From positions 1 through 52,152 of the forward strand of contig JAGKSX010000023.1 in assembly GCA_018993155.1 (NCBI GenBank): DNA of 52,152 nucleotides, read 5' to 3'. The notes beneath the pieces were generated by a model, which saw only the letters and a list, made by a program, of their open reading frames with translations, made no database searches and was not told the origin of the DNA. The translations under genes were made by a program, and so were the position numbers. Origin of the DNA: Hydrogenophaga sp. (lineage in GTDB: Bacteria > Pseudomonadota > Gammaproteobacteria > Burkholderiales > Burkholderiaceae_C). Shown piece after piece: positions 29,669-38,248 of this stretch. Positions within the stretch are counted from its first letter, which is position 1. Every line of letters begins with the position of its first letter.

Positions 29669-30241
29669 TCAGGGCAGGGGTGCGGCCAGCCGCAGGGCGC
29701 GGCCGTCGGGGTGGTGGAAGTCGGGGCGTTCGCTGGGGTGGTGCAGCGCCCAGTAGCTCAGCTGGCCATTGCGCTCCTCGATCACGGCGCACAGGCCCAG
29801 GCACAGCGCGGAAGGGCTGCGGGGCAGGGCGGCGGCCGTCAGTCGCGCGGTGAGCGTGAAGGCGCGGGCCGTGGTGTGGGCCAGCGGTGGGCGCAGCTGC
29901 GCGCGGTCGCGGGCTTCGGCCGCCTTATCGCGCTGGCGTTCGGATGAGAACCGGTAGGCGGCCCACTCGCTCGACGGCGAGAAATTGAACTCGCGGTAGG
30001 CGGCCTCGCCGTCGGCGGCCACGAAGGCCTCCAGGCAGGTGTGCCGCCACAGGCCGTCGGTGGGCACGGGCGCGGCCGGTTCCGGGATGCGCAAGGCCGT
30101 GGTGTCCCCCCGCAGCGCGTAGCGCAGCCGCAAGCCATCGGCATGGACGCGGACCTCCACCGACACCGCCAGCACCACACCGCAGGGCGTGGCGGGGTGG
30201 CAGCGCAACTGCGCACGGAGGGGGGCGGGGTTGGGGTTCAC
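29669..30241 (-). CDS. DOMON-like domain protein
   Basis: 190 residues from a GTG. The single domain looks like a beta-sandwich DOMON-like fold, with WRHTCLEAFVAADGEAAYREFNFSPSSEWAAYRF in the middle and LSYWALHHPSERPDFHH near the C-terminus. No signal peptide is visible. Ligand and function are unknown. It lies 10 nt upstream of the NamZ-like gene on the same strand, probably one transcript. Confidence 0.75.
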   Translation of the reverse strand: MNPNPAPLRAQLRCHPATPCGVVLAVSVEVRVHADGLRLRYALRGDTTALRIPEPAAPVPTDGLWRHTCLEAFVAADGEAAYREFNFSPSSEWAAYRFSSERQRDKAAEARDRAQLRPPLAHTTARAFTLTARLTAAALPRSPSALCLGLCAVIEERNGQLSYWALHHPSERPDFHHPDGRALRLAAPLP

Positions 30242-30402
30242 AGCCCCGTATTCTGGCAGGCCCCCTGGGGGTGGGCCGTTGTCACCAAAACTTCATGCGA
30301 TTGCCATGCGGGAGACACCCGTGGTTCGCACACTGCCTGTTCATGACCACAGCTTCACTCAACTCCGCGCCCCTGGTGGGCGCACTGACCCAGGAGCCCG
30401 CC

Positions 30403-31245
30403 ATGAAAGAACTGCCCACCCCCACGCTGGACCTTTCGCCGGTCTCGTTGCCACGGGGGTCACTTCATCCCCGCCCGCTTTTCTCGCCAGCGCCGCAGCC
30501 CGTCAGCGGTGGCATCGCCGTCTCCTGGGCGCGGCATCTGGACGAGGTTCGTGAAGCGCAAAGGCTGAGGTTCGATGTGTTCGCCACGGAAATGGGCGCG
30601 CGCCTGCCGCAGCAGGTGCCCGGCCACGACGTGGACCTGTTCGACGATTTCTGCGAACACCTGCTGGTGCGCGATGCCGCGAGCCAGCGCGTGATCGGCA
30701 CCTACCGCGTGCTGACCCCGGCCCAGGCCAAACGCGTGGGCAGCACCTACAGCGACACCGAATTCGACCTGACCCGCCTGCGTGCCGTGCGCGAGCGCAT
30801 GGTCGAACTGGGCCGCAGCTGCGTGCACCCCGATCACCGCCACGGTGGCGTGATCATGGCGCTGTGGGGCGCGCTGGCCGAGTTCATGGTGCGCAACCAG
30901 CTCGACACCATGATCGGCTGCGCCAGCATCCCGATGCAGCACGAAGGCCCGCACGGCATGGTGGGCGGGGGCCATGCGGCGGCCAGCATCTGGCGGCAGG
31001 TGAAGGCGACGCACCTGGCGCCCATCGACTGCCATGTGCGGCCCCGCCTGCCGCTGCCGATCGAGCAGCTCGACGACACACTCGACGTGGAGCCGCCCGC
31101 GCTGATCAAGGGCTACCTGCGCCTGGGCGCCAAGGTGCTGGGCCCACCGGCCTGGGACCCAGACTTCAACGCGGCCGATCTGCCCATGCTGATGCGCATC
31201 TCGGACCTGCCGGCGCGCTACCGCAAGCATTTCCTGGGGGCCTGA
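30403..31245 (+). CDS. OlsB-like GNAT acyltransferase
   Basis: 280 residues. The Acetyltransf_5 core starts near residue 45 (EVREAQRLRFDVFATEMGA) and includes DLFDDFCEHLLVRD, IGTYRVLTP, ELGRSCVHPDHRHG and IGCASIPM. It is closest to OlsB, which transfers a 3-hydroxyacyl group to ornithine in ornithine-lipid synthesis. I see no OlsA-type partner next to it, so the lipid made is not certain. The start at 30403 has AGGAG 6 nt upstream; an ATG at 30343 lacks one. It is followed 1 nt later by the LpxH-like gene. Confidence 0.8.
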   Translation: MKELPTPTLDLSPVSLPRGSLHPRPLFSPAPQPVSGGIAVSWARHLDEVREAQRLRFDVFATEMGARLPQQVPGHDVDLFDDFCEHLLVRDAASQRVIGTYRVLTPAQAKRVGSTYSDTEFDLTRLRAVRERMVELGRSCVHPDHRHGGVIMALWGALAEFMVRNQLDTMIGCASIPMQHEGPHGMVGGGHAAASIWRQVKATHLAPIDCHVRPRLPLPIEQLDDTLDVEPPALIKGYLRLGAKVLGPPAWDPDFNAADLPMLMRISDLPARYRKHFLGA

Positions 31246-31246
31246 C

Positions 31247-32179
31247 ATGGCCCCCCCCGCCGCGCTTCGCGCGATCCCCCAGGGGGCGGCACTGGCGGCC
31301 TGGCAAAGCCAGTTCCGCGGTGTCCTGGACGATGGAGGCGCCGCGCCGCCGCCCGACGACGATCCCCACGGCGATGGCGGCGAAAAGGCCCGCTACCGCG
31401 CCGTTTTCATTTCCGACCTGCACCTGGGCACGGCGGGTTGCCAGGCGAGGCCGCTGCTCGATTTCCTCAAGCACCACCCCAGCCACACCCTGTACCTGGT
31501 GGGAGACATCATCGACGGCTGGCAACTGCGCCGCAAATGGTATTGGCCGCAGGCGCACAACGACGTGGTGCAGAAACTGCTGCGTCGCTCGCGCAAGGGC
31601 TGCCGGGTGGTGTTCGTGCCGGGCAACCATGATGAATTCGCGCGCCAGTTCGACGGCCACAACTTCGGCGGCATCGAGGTCGCGAACGAGGCGGTGCACA
31701 CCACGGCCGACGGCCAGCGCCTGTGGGTGGTGCACGGTGACCACTTCGACGGCGTGATCCAGTGCGCCAAGTGGCTGGCGTACCTGGGCGACAACGCCTA
31801 CGAACTCACGCTGCGCCTGAACCGCCACCTCAATTCGCTGCGGGCGCGCCTGGGCCTGCCCTACTGGTCGCTTTCGCAGTACCTCAAGCACAAGGTCAAG
31901 AGCGCGCTGAACTACGTGACCGACTTCGAGCGCGCGGTGGCGGCCGAAGCCCGCTCGCGCGGCTACCAGGGTGTCGTCTGCGGTCACATCCACCGGGCCG
32001 AGATGCGTGAGATCGATGGAACGCTGTACTGCAACGACGGCGACTGGGTGGAGAGCCTGACCGCGCTGGTCGAGCACCTCGACGGACGGCTCGAGCTCGT
32101 GCACTGGAACACCGACATCGAAAGAAAGCTGTCACACGAGTGGTCGCCAGAACCGCAGACGGAACGCCAGGCTTTCTGA
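31247..32179 (+). CDS. UDP-2,3-diacylglucosamine diphosphatase-like metallophosphoesterase
   Basis: 310 residues. All calcineurin-like blocks are present: ISDLHLG (Asp about 57), VGDIIDGW, PGNHDE, VHGDHFD and CGHIHRAE. It resembles the LpxH-like phosphoesterases that hydrolyse UDP-diacylglucosamine in lipid A synthesis. About 45 low-complexity N-terminal residues precede the domain. The OlsB-like gene upstream and the glycosyltransferase downstream support an envelope-lipid role; whether it is the main LpxH of the cell is not known. Confidence 0.82.
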   Translation: MAPPAALRAIPQGAALAAWQSQFRGVLDDGGAAPPPDDDPHGDGGEKARYRAVFISDLHLGTAGCQARPLLDFLKHHPSHTLYLVGDIIDGWQLRRKWYWPQAHNDVVQKLLRRSRKGCRVVFVPGNHDEFARQFDGHNFGGIEVANEAVHTTADGQRLWVVHGDHFDGVIQCAKWLAYLGDNAYELTLRLNRHLNSLRARLGLPYWSLSQYLKHKVKSALNYVTDFERAVAAEARSRGYQGVVCGHIHRAEMREIDGTLYCNDGDWVESLTALVEHLDGRLELVHWNTDIERKLSHEWSPEPQTERQAF

Positions 32180-32207
32180 GCCTTGCCGCACCAGGGAGAG
32201 AGACAAC

Positions 32208-33308
32208 ATGAAGATCCTGATCGTGACCGATGCCTGGCAACCCCAGGTCAACGGCGTGGTGACCACGCTCGTGGAACTGGCGCGGCAGCTGCAGGCCAGC
32301 GACCATGAGGTGGTGGTGATCCATCCGGGCCAGTTCCGCACACGGCCTTGCCCTGGCTATGCAGGCATCGACGTCGCGCTGTTTCCCGGCCGCCGCATGC
32401 GCGAATTGATCAACGCGGCCGAACCGGAGGCGATCCACATCGCCACCGAAGGCCCGCTGGGCTGGGCCGCGCGGCGCCATTGCCTGCGGCGCAAACTGGC
32501 TTTCACCACCGCCTTCCACACCAAGTTTCCCGAGATCCTGCACGCGGCCCTGGGCGTCCCCGTGTCGTGGGGGTACGCGCTGTGTCGCCGCTTCCACCGC
32601 CCCAGCAGCGGCGTCATGGTGCCCACGCAGGGCGTGCTCGACATGCTCAAGGCGCGGGGTTTCGGCCAATTGCGCGCCTGGACGCACGGTGTGGACACGC
32701 GCCTTTTTTCGCTGATGGACCCACCCACCAGCTATGCGCCGCTGGGGCCGCTGGCGCACCCTGTCAGCCTGTTCGTGGGCCGCCTCTCCTACGAGAAGAA
32801 CGTCGATGCCTTCCTGCGCATGGACCTGCCTGGCAGCAAGGTGGTGTGCGGTGTGGGGCCGTTGACCTCGGCGTTGCGCCAGCGCTACCCGAATGTGCAT
32901 TGGCTCGGGGTGCTGCCCCGCCATGAGCTGGCGCAGGTGTACGCCGCGGCGGACGTGTTCGTGTTTCCCAGTCGCAGCGAGACCTTTGGCCTGGTGATGC
33001 TCGAGGCCATGGCTTGTGGCGTGCCGGTGGCCGCCTACCCGGTGGACGGCCCCTTGCAGGTGGTTGGCAACAGCGGGGCCGGTGCCCTGCGCGACGATCT
33101 GCACGAGGCCTGGAAGGACGCGCTCAAGATCAAACGCCACGAAGCGCGGGATCGCGCCCTCCAGTTCGGATGGGGGCGGGCGGCGACGCTGTTCGTGTCC
33201 CACCTCAGCGTCCTGCCCAGACCGCGCCGACCGAGGTCTGCGGTTCGCGCCATGCAGGAGGTGGATGGCAAGGCACTGTCACACAAACGTCTTCCAATCG
33301 TTGAATAA
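32208..33308 (+). CDS. Glycosyltransferase family 4 (MgtA/GtfA-like)
   Basis: 366 residues of a GT-B fold. The N-terminal domain begins MKILIVTDAWQPQVNGVVTT and the C-terminal nucleotide-sugar domain has SLFVGRLSYEKNVDAFL, VFVFPSRSETFGLVMLEAMA (the E-x7-E motif) and GVPVAAYPVDGP. Relatives transfer mannose or other hexoses to lipid acceptors. It lies 28 nt after the phosphoesterase with GGGAGAGA before its ATG, so it may be co-transcribed with it. Its C-terminus overlaps the putative Pho promoter of ppk. Confidence 0.86.
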   Translation: MKILIVTDAWQPQVNGVVTTLVELARQLQASDHEVVVIHPGQFRTRPCPGYAGIDVALFPGRRMRELINAAEPEAIHIATEGPLGWAARRHCLRRKLAFTTAFHTKFPEILHAALGVPVSWGYALCRRFHRPSSGVMVPTQGVLDMLKARGFGQLRAWTHGVDTRLFSLMDPPTSYAPLGPLAHPVSLFVGRLSYEKNVDAFLRMDLPGSKVVCGVGPLTSALRQRYPNVHWLGVLPRHELAQVYAAADVFVFPSRSETFGLVMLEAMACGVPVAAYPVDGPLQVVGNSGAGALRDDLHEAWKDALKIKRHEARDRALQFGWGRAATLFVSHLSVLPRPRRPRSAVRAMQEVDGKALSHKRLPIVE

Positions 33309-33309
33309 T
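33276..33309 (+). promoter_or_regulatory. Putative PhoB box and -10 for ppk
   Basis: CTGTCAC-ACAA-ACGTCTT (33276-33293) has two 7-mers in 11-bp register, the second degenerate. AATAAT begins 10 bp downstream (33304), the same geometry as at pstS. It lies inside the 3' end of the glycosyltransferase gene. Confidence 0.55.
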
Positions 33310-33384
33310 CGACACATGGTGCGCCAGGGATCGCCGGCCGGGAGCGGCGGGCAGCGGGCGAACCCTTCGATTCCAGCGGCATCC

Positions 33385-35463
33385 ATGAGCGGCAACACCC
33401 TGCATCAGAAGCTACCCCTCCTCGATCGCGATCACAGCATCCTCGCCTTCAACGAACGCGTGATGGACTGGGCGCGCCGGGCCGACGTGCCGTTGCTGGA
33501 GCGCCTGCGCTACCTGAGCATCGTCTCCAGCAACCTGGACGAGTTCTTCGAGGTCCGCGTGGCGCCCCACCTGACCGCTGCCCGGGCCAACGAACAGCGC
33601 GGCCCGTTCACCTCGCTGTCCTACGAACAGCTCTCGGACAAGGTGCATTCGCTGGTCGCCCAGCAATACGCCATCTACAACGACGAGTTGCTGCCGCTGC
33701 TGGAGAAGAAGGGCATCAAGCTCATCTCGCACGGCGAGCGCAATCCGCGCCAGCGCCGCTGGGTCAAGGAGTTCTTCATCAAGGAAGTGCAGCCGCTGCT
33801 GATGCCGGTGGGTCTGGACCCGGCCCACCCGTTCCCGCAGGTGGCGAACAAGTCGCTCAACTTCATCGTGCGCCTCACGGGCAGGGACGCTTTCGGCCGA
33901 GAGAACGAGATCGCCATCGTGAAGGTGCCGCGCATCCTGCCGCGCTTCTTCCGCATGCCACCGGTCAAGGGCTCCAAACAGACGCACTTCGTCTCCATCT
34001 CCAGCCTGATCCGTTCGCACCTGAACGACCTGTTTCCGGGGCGCCAGGTCACCGAGTTTTCCCAGTTCCGTGTCACCCGCCATTCCGATCTGGCGGTGGA
34101 CGAGGAAGAGGTGAAGAACCTGCGCACCGCCTTGCGCAAGGGCCTGCAGCAGCGCCACTATGGCCAGGCCCTGCGGCTGGAGGTCTCGGCCGGCTGCTCG
34201 GTCCACCTCTCCAACTTCCTGCTGGAGCAGTTCGCGCTGACCGAGCGGGCGCTGTACCGCGTGCCCGGCCCGGTCAACCTCGTGCGTCTGAACCAGCTGA
34301 TCGACCAGGTCGAAGCACCCGCGCTGCGCTTCGAGAGCTACAGCGCGGGCTGGCCGGCCCAGCTCACACCCGGGCAGTCGTACTTCGAGCGCCTGCGGCA
34401 GGGCGACGTGCTCATCCACCAGCCCTTCGAGAGTTTCGATGCGGTGCTGGGCTTCCTGCGCGAAGCGGTGGAAGACCCCGACGTGCTGGCCATCAAGCAG
34501 ACCATCTACCGCACGGGCGCCAAGTCGGAGCTGATGAACCTGCTGCGCGAAGCCGTGCGCCGTGGCAAGGAAGTCACGGCGGTGGTGGAGCTCAAGGCGC
34601 GCTTCGACGAAGAGGCCAACATCAACTACGCCGAGCGGCTGGAGTCGGTGGGCGCCCAGGTGGTCTATGGCGTGGTGGGACTCAAGACGCACGCCAAGAT
34701 GCTGCTGGTGACGCGCCGCGAGGCCACGGGCCTGCGCCGCTACGCCCACCTGTCCACCGGCAACTACAACCCCGGCACGGCACGTCTCTACACCGACCTG
34801 AGCTACCTCACGGCCGATGACGCGCTCACCGCCGACCTGGAGCAGATCTTTCTGCACCTGGCGAGCCAGAACCGCCTGCCCAAGCTCAACAAGGCCCTGA
34901 TCGCGCCGTTCCATCTTCACAAGGCCATGCTCGACAAGGTGGAGGCCGCGGGTGCCGCCGCCAAGGCCGGGCTGGACGCTCGCATCGTCCTGAAGATGAA
35001 CGCCCTCACTGACGAGCCGATGGCGCGCGCGCTGGCCGTGGCCTCTCAGCAGGGCGTGAAGATCGACCTGATCGTGCGCGGCGCCTGCATCCTGCCTGCG
35101 CAGGTGCCGGGCTTTACCGACAACGTGCACGTGCGCTCGGTGATCGGGCGCCTGCTGGAGCACTCCCGGGTGTTCTACTTCCGCACTGGCGAGGTGGAGG
35201 AACTCTGGCTTTCCAGCGCCGACTGGATGAACCGCAACATGCTGCGGCGCATCGAGCTCGCATGGCCTGTGACCGACAGCGCGCTGCGCCATCGCATCAT
35301 CGACGAGTGCCTGCAGGCCTACCTGCACGACACCAAGGACGCCTGGCTGCTGCGGCCGGACGGAAATTACGTGCCGGCCGGGGCCAATGGCAACGGCCGG
35401 GGCCGCATCACCTTGCATTCGGCGCAGGCCAGCCTGATGGCCTTGTATGGCAGCAAAGGCTGA
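33385..35463 (+). CDS. ppk: Polyphosphate kinase 1
   Basis: 692 residues. The N-domain (LDRDHSILAFNERVMDWARR) and head domain are followed by the catalytic pair of PLD-like domains. GLKTHAKMLLV near residue 436 carries the phosphorylated His, YAHLSTGNYNPGTARLYTD follows, and a second HxK-like region is VHVRSVIGRLLEHSRVFYF. It makes polyphosphate from ATP. An in-frame ATG at 33316 would fall at the inferred transcription start, so 33385 is preferred. A PhoB-type promoter lies upstream. Confidence 0.96.
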   Translation: MSGNTLHQKLPLLDRDHSILAFNERVMDWARRADVPLLERLRYLSIVSSNLDEFFEVRVAPHLTAARANEQRGPFTSLSYEQLSDKVHSLVAQQYAIYNDELLPLLEKKGIKLISHGERNPRQRRWVKEFFIKEVQPLLMPVGLDPAHPFPQVANKSLNFIVRLTGRDAFGRENEIAIVKVPRILPRFFRMPPVKGSKQTHFVSISSLIRSHLNDLFPGRQVTEFSQFRVTRHSDLAVDEEEVKNLRTALRKGLQQRHYGQALRLEVSAGCSVHLSNFLLEQFALTERALYRVPGPVNLVRLNQLIDQVEAPALRFESYSAGWPAQLTPGQSYFERLRQGDVLIHQPFESFDAVLGFLREAVEDPDVLAIKQTIYRTGAKSELMNLLREAVRRGKEVTAVVELKARFDEEANINYAERLESVGAQVVYGVVGLKTHAKMLLVTRREATGLRRYAHLSTGNYNPGTARLYTDLSYLTADDALTADLEQIFLHLASQNRLPKLNKALIAPFHLHKAMLDKVEAAGAAAKAGLDARIVLKMNALTDEPMARALAVASQQGVKIDLIVRGACILPAQVPGFTDNVHVRSVIGRLLEHSRVFYFRTGEVEELWLSSADWMNRNMLRRIELAWPVTDSALRHRIIDECLQAYLHDTKDAWLLRPDGNYVPAGANGNGRGRITLHSAQASLMALYGSKG

Positions 35464-35467
35464 CGAC

Positions 35468-35965
35468 ATGGAAAACCGGACCATGGACCTGATTCTGTGG
35501 CGGCATGCCGAGGCGCACGACCACCCCGAGCCATTGACCGGGCGGCCCGGTGATTCCCAGGATCTGGCGCGGCGCCTGACCCCGCGCGGCGAAAAACAGG
35601 CCACCCGCATGGCCGCCTGGCTGGATCGGCAACTGCCCGAGGGCGCCCGCATCTGGAGCAGCCCGGCCGTTCGCTGTGAAGAGACGGTGCTGGCGCTGGG
35701 GCGCAAGTACAAGCTGCGCGACGACCTCTCGCCCGACGGCGACCCGCTGGCCTTGCTGGAACTGGTGCAATGGCCCTACGGCAAATCACCGGTGGTGGTG
35801 GTGGGCCATCAGCCCACGCTGGGGCGCGTGGTGGCCCGCCTGCTGGGCCTGACCGAAGAGGACTGTTCGGTGAAGAAGGGCGCCGTGTGGTGGCTGCGCC
35901 ACCGCGAGCGCGATGGCGTGGGCCAGACCGTGGTGGTCACGGTGCAGACGCCCGAGCTGATCTGA
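35468..35965 (+). CDS. sixA: Phosphohistidine phosphatase SixA-like
   Basis: 165 residues. LILWRHAEAHD has the RHG-type nucleophile His, TPRGEKQATRMA and VVVGHQPTLGRVVA carry the second His and Arg sites. SixA removes phosphate from phosphohistidine proteins. AAAGG lies 8 nt before the ATG at 35468; 35483 is an alternative start. It is 4 nt downstream of ppk, so it shares the ppk transcript, and abuts the convergent H1-like gene. Confidence 0.9.
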   Translation: MENRTMDLILWRHAEAHDHPEPLTGRPGDSQDLARRLTPRGEKQATRMAAWLDRQLPEGARIWSSPAVRCEETVLALGRKYKLRDDLSPDGDPLALLELVQWPYGKSPVVVVGHQPTLGRVVARLLGLTEEDCSVKKGAVWWLRHRERDGVGQTVVVTVQTPELI

Positions 35966-36454
35966 TCAGGCGGCTTTTTTGGCGGGTGCCGCGCGGCGGA
36001 CCACCGGGCGCTTGGCGGCGGCCTTGGGTGCGGGTGCCGATTTTTTTGCGCTTGCCTTCTTGGCCACGGGCTTGGCGGCAGGGGATGCCACCTTGGCCGC
36101 AGCTTGGGTCGCGGGTGCGGCCGGCTTGGCAATCGCCTTGGCTGCGGGTTTCGCGGCCTTCCTGGCGGTGGGTTTTGCCACGGGCTTGGTGGCCGTCGGC
36201 TTGCCGGTCACCGTCGGACGGCCCGTCTTGAGCGTGGGCACGGCGGCGAGTGCCACCTTGTACGCCGCGTCATTCAGGCCCTGCAACACCATCAAACCAG
36301 CGCGCAGCAGTTCGCTCTTCTTGACGCTGGTGCCCAGTGCGATCGCGCGGGTCTTGAGCTGGTCGATGGCGGCGAACTCGGTCTTGGGGATGGTGAAGCT
36401 GTCGCGCACCAGCTTGGGTTTCTTGGGGCTGGTTTTGTTGCTCTGACTGGCCAT
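35966..36454 (-). CDS. Ribbon-helix-helix protein with histone H1-like Lys/Ala/Pro tail
   Basis: 162 residues in two parts. The N-terminal ~60 residues (VRDSFTIPKTEFAAIDQLKT, then LGTSVKKSELLRAGLMVLQG) have the strand-helix-helix pattern of ribbon-helix-helix DNA-binding proteins. The last ~90 residues are a low-complexity Lys/Ala/Pro tail (KPAAKAIAKPAAP, KKASAKKSAPAPKAAAKR) like histone H1 or AlgP tails. GGAG lies 7 nt before the ATG. It sits between the ppk-sixA and ppx genes and has a well-matched PhoB box 74 bp upstream. I infer a Pho-regulated basic protein that may bind DNA and/or polyphosphate; this is not established. Confidence 0.8.
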   Translation of the reverse strand: MASQSNKTSPKKPKLVRDSFTIPKTEFAAIDQLKTRAIALGTSVKKSELLRAGLMVLQGLNDAAYKVALAAVPTLKTGRPTVTGKPTATKPVAKPTARKAAKPAAKAIAKPAAPATQAAAKVASPAAKPVAKKASAKKSAPAPKAAAKRPVVRRAAPAKKAA

Positions 36455-36527
36455 GAATGCACTCCGGGGATGACAAAAGGGGCCGGAGTATAAACCGTAT
36501 ATACCGTTTTCCGTCTACCTCGGAACC

Positions 36528-36545
36528 GTGACAGCTGTGTGACGG
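36528..36545 (-). promoter_or_regulatory. Putative PhoB box upstream of the H1-like gene
   Basis: On the minus strand CCGTCAC-ACAG-CTGTCAC, two 7-mers in 11-bp register, with one mismatch in the first to CTGTCAC. TAGACG follows 10 bp downstream as a poor -10; a better TATACT lies further on, near 36490. Confidence 0.6.
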
Positions 36546-36553
36546 TGTGGGCG

Positions 36554-38038
36554 CTACCGGATGTCCGCCGTGAACTTCCAGGCCGACTTCTGCCAGGCCA
36601 CCACTTCTTCACCCAGCAGCCAGGCCGACTGCGGATAGCGTTTGGCCCATCCCGGGTTGGTCGAGAGCTTGAAGGCGCGCGGCTTGTAGCTCAGCTTGAC
36701 CGACTGGTACTCCGGCATCTGGCGGGCGTGGCAGAGCAGCACGGCCAGGCGCAGCGCCATGAGCTGCTTGGCGAACAGCTCGTCCATCAGGGCGTCTTCG
36801 AGCTTGCGCAGCTTGCCGCGTTGGCCCATCACCAGCTGGCTCATGCGGTGCAGTTCGGGCAGGGAAAAGCCCGGGGCATCCATGTTGTCCAGGATGTACG
36901 CGCCGTGGTGGTGGGAGCGTTCGTGCGAGATGTGCGTGCCGATCTCGTGCAGGCGCGCCGCCCACGCCAGTTTCTGCGAGTAGCGCTCGTTCTGCGCGTC
37001 GAGCGCCGCGATCTGGGCGAAGAGGGCGGTGCTGACCTCGCTGACCCGTTGGGCCTGCGCGTCGTCGGCCGAGAAACGGTGGGCCAGCCAGCGCACGGTG
37101 CGCTCGCGCACGTCGCCACCGTCGGTGTCGCGATCGATCAGGTCGTAGAGCGCACCGTGGCGAAGCGCGCCCTGGGCCGGCACCATCTGCTCGATGCCGA
37201 AGAGGTCGAAGATGGCGCGCAGCACGCTCACACCCCCTCCGATCACCGGGCGGCGGTCGTCCTTCAGGCCTTCCAGGCGCAACTGGTCCGCGCTGCCCGC
37301 CTTGATCATCCGCTCGGTCAGCCAGTCCAGTCCGGCGCGCGTGACCACGCCGGAGGCCCAGCCATTGGCCGCCAGCATGTCGGCGACCGCCCCCACGGTG
37401 CCCGAGGAGCCGTAGGCGATGGTCCACTCGGGCGGCGGAAATTTGTCCAGCGCCTCGTCGATCACGGCCTTGGCCGCCACTTCGGCGGTCTTGAAGGCCG
37501 ATGCGGTGAACTGGCCGCGCGGAAAGTAGCGCGTGGACCAGGCCACGCTGCCCAGGCGGTACGACTCCATCGCGCGCGCCGTGTAGCCCTGGCCCAGGAT
37601 CATCTCGGTCGAGCGCCCGCCAATGTCCACCACCAGCCGCTTTTCGTCCGAGTGGGGCAGCAGGCGGGACACACCCTGGTAGATCAGGCGGGCTTCTTCA
37701 TGGCCCGACACCACATCGATCGAGAACCCCAGGATGGCCTGGGCGTTGCGCAGGAACTCGTCGCGGTTCTTCGCTTCGCGCAGGGTCTGTGTGGCCACGG
37801 CCCGGACTTGCTGTTTCTTGAAGCCGTGCAGCCGCTCGGCGAACCGCGCCAGGCACTCCCAGCCTCGCTCCATGGCGGCCTGGCTGAGGTTCTTTTCCTC
37901 GTCCAGCCCGGTGCCCTGGCGCACGGTTTCCTTCAGGTATTCGATGCGCTCGATATGGCCCGAGTGGTAACGGCCGATCTCCAGCCGGAAACTGTTGGAG
38001 CCGAGGTCGATGGCGGCGAGGAGGGTTCCGTTTTGCAT
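36554..38038 (-). CDS. ppx: Exopolyphosphatase / Ppx-GppA phosphatase
   Basis: 494 residues. The Ppx/GppA actin-like domain has AAIDLGSNSFRLEI at the start, TQTLREAKN, GHEEARLIY, VVDIGGRSTEM and YGSSGTVGA. The C-terminal half is the HD-like domain (LHEIGTHISHERSHHHGAYI). It removes terminal phosphate from polyphosphate and/or hydrolyses pppGpp. It is divergent from pstS, so the genes that make, use and release phosphate reserves are adjacent. Confidence 0.94.
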   Translation of the reverse strand: MQNGTLLAAIDLGSNSFRLEIGRYHSGHIERIEYLKETVRQGTGLDEEKNLSQAAMERGWECLARFAERLHGFKKQQVRAVATQTLREAKNRDEFLRNAQAILGFSIDVVSGHEEARLIYQGVSRLLPHSDEKRLVVDIGGRSTEMILGQGYTARAMESYRLGSVAWSTRYFPRGQFTASAFKTAEVAAKAVIDEALDKFPPPEWTIAYGSSGTVGAVADMLAANGWASGVVTRAGLDWLTERMIKAGSADQLRLEGLKDDRRPVIGGGVSVLRAIFDLFGIEQMVPAQGALRHGALYDLIDRDTDGGDVRERTVRWLAHRFSADDAQAQRVSEVSTALFAQIAALDAQNERYSQKLAWAARLHEIGTHISHERSHHHGAYILDNMDAPGFSLPELHRMSQLVMGQRGKLRKLEDALMDELFAKQLMALRLAVLLCHARQMPEYQSVKLSYKPRAFKLSTNPGWAKRYPQSAWLLGEEVVAWQKSAWKFTADIR

Positions 38039-38175
38039 GCGAGACGACGGCGCGGGGCCGAGGGGTGGCCCCAGGGGCTGGATTGAGCGGGAAAGCCCGG
38101 ATTGTGACGCATGGCCGTGAAGCGCCGCCTGTCGGGGGACTCACGGTCGATCGCCTGTTGTGTGACAAGCGTTCG

Positions 38176-38209
38176 ATGTCACATGGATGTCATATTGCCT
38201 GCCTAAAGT
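38176..38209 (+). promoter_or_regulatory. PhoB box and -10 for pstSCA
   Basis: ATGTCAC-ATGG-ATGTCAT (38176-38193) is a near-consensus pair of 7-mers in 11-bp register. TAAAGT starts 10 bp downstream at 38204, giving a class II PhoB promoter about 40 bp before the pstS ATG. The rest of the 210-bp ppx-pstS gap shows nothing else. Confidence 0.78.
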
Positions 38210-38248
38210 CCTCCTTGTTCTGAATCCCCAACCGCTAGGAGTCACTTC

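Noticed and set aside
33316-33384. Longer ppk start at the ATG 33,316
   Set aside because: No ribosome site, and the position coincides with the transcription start expected from the Pho promoter.
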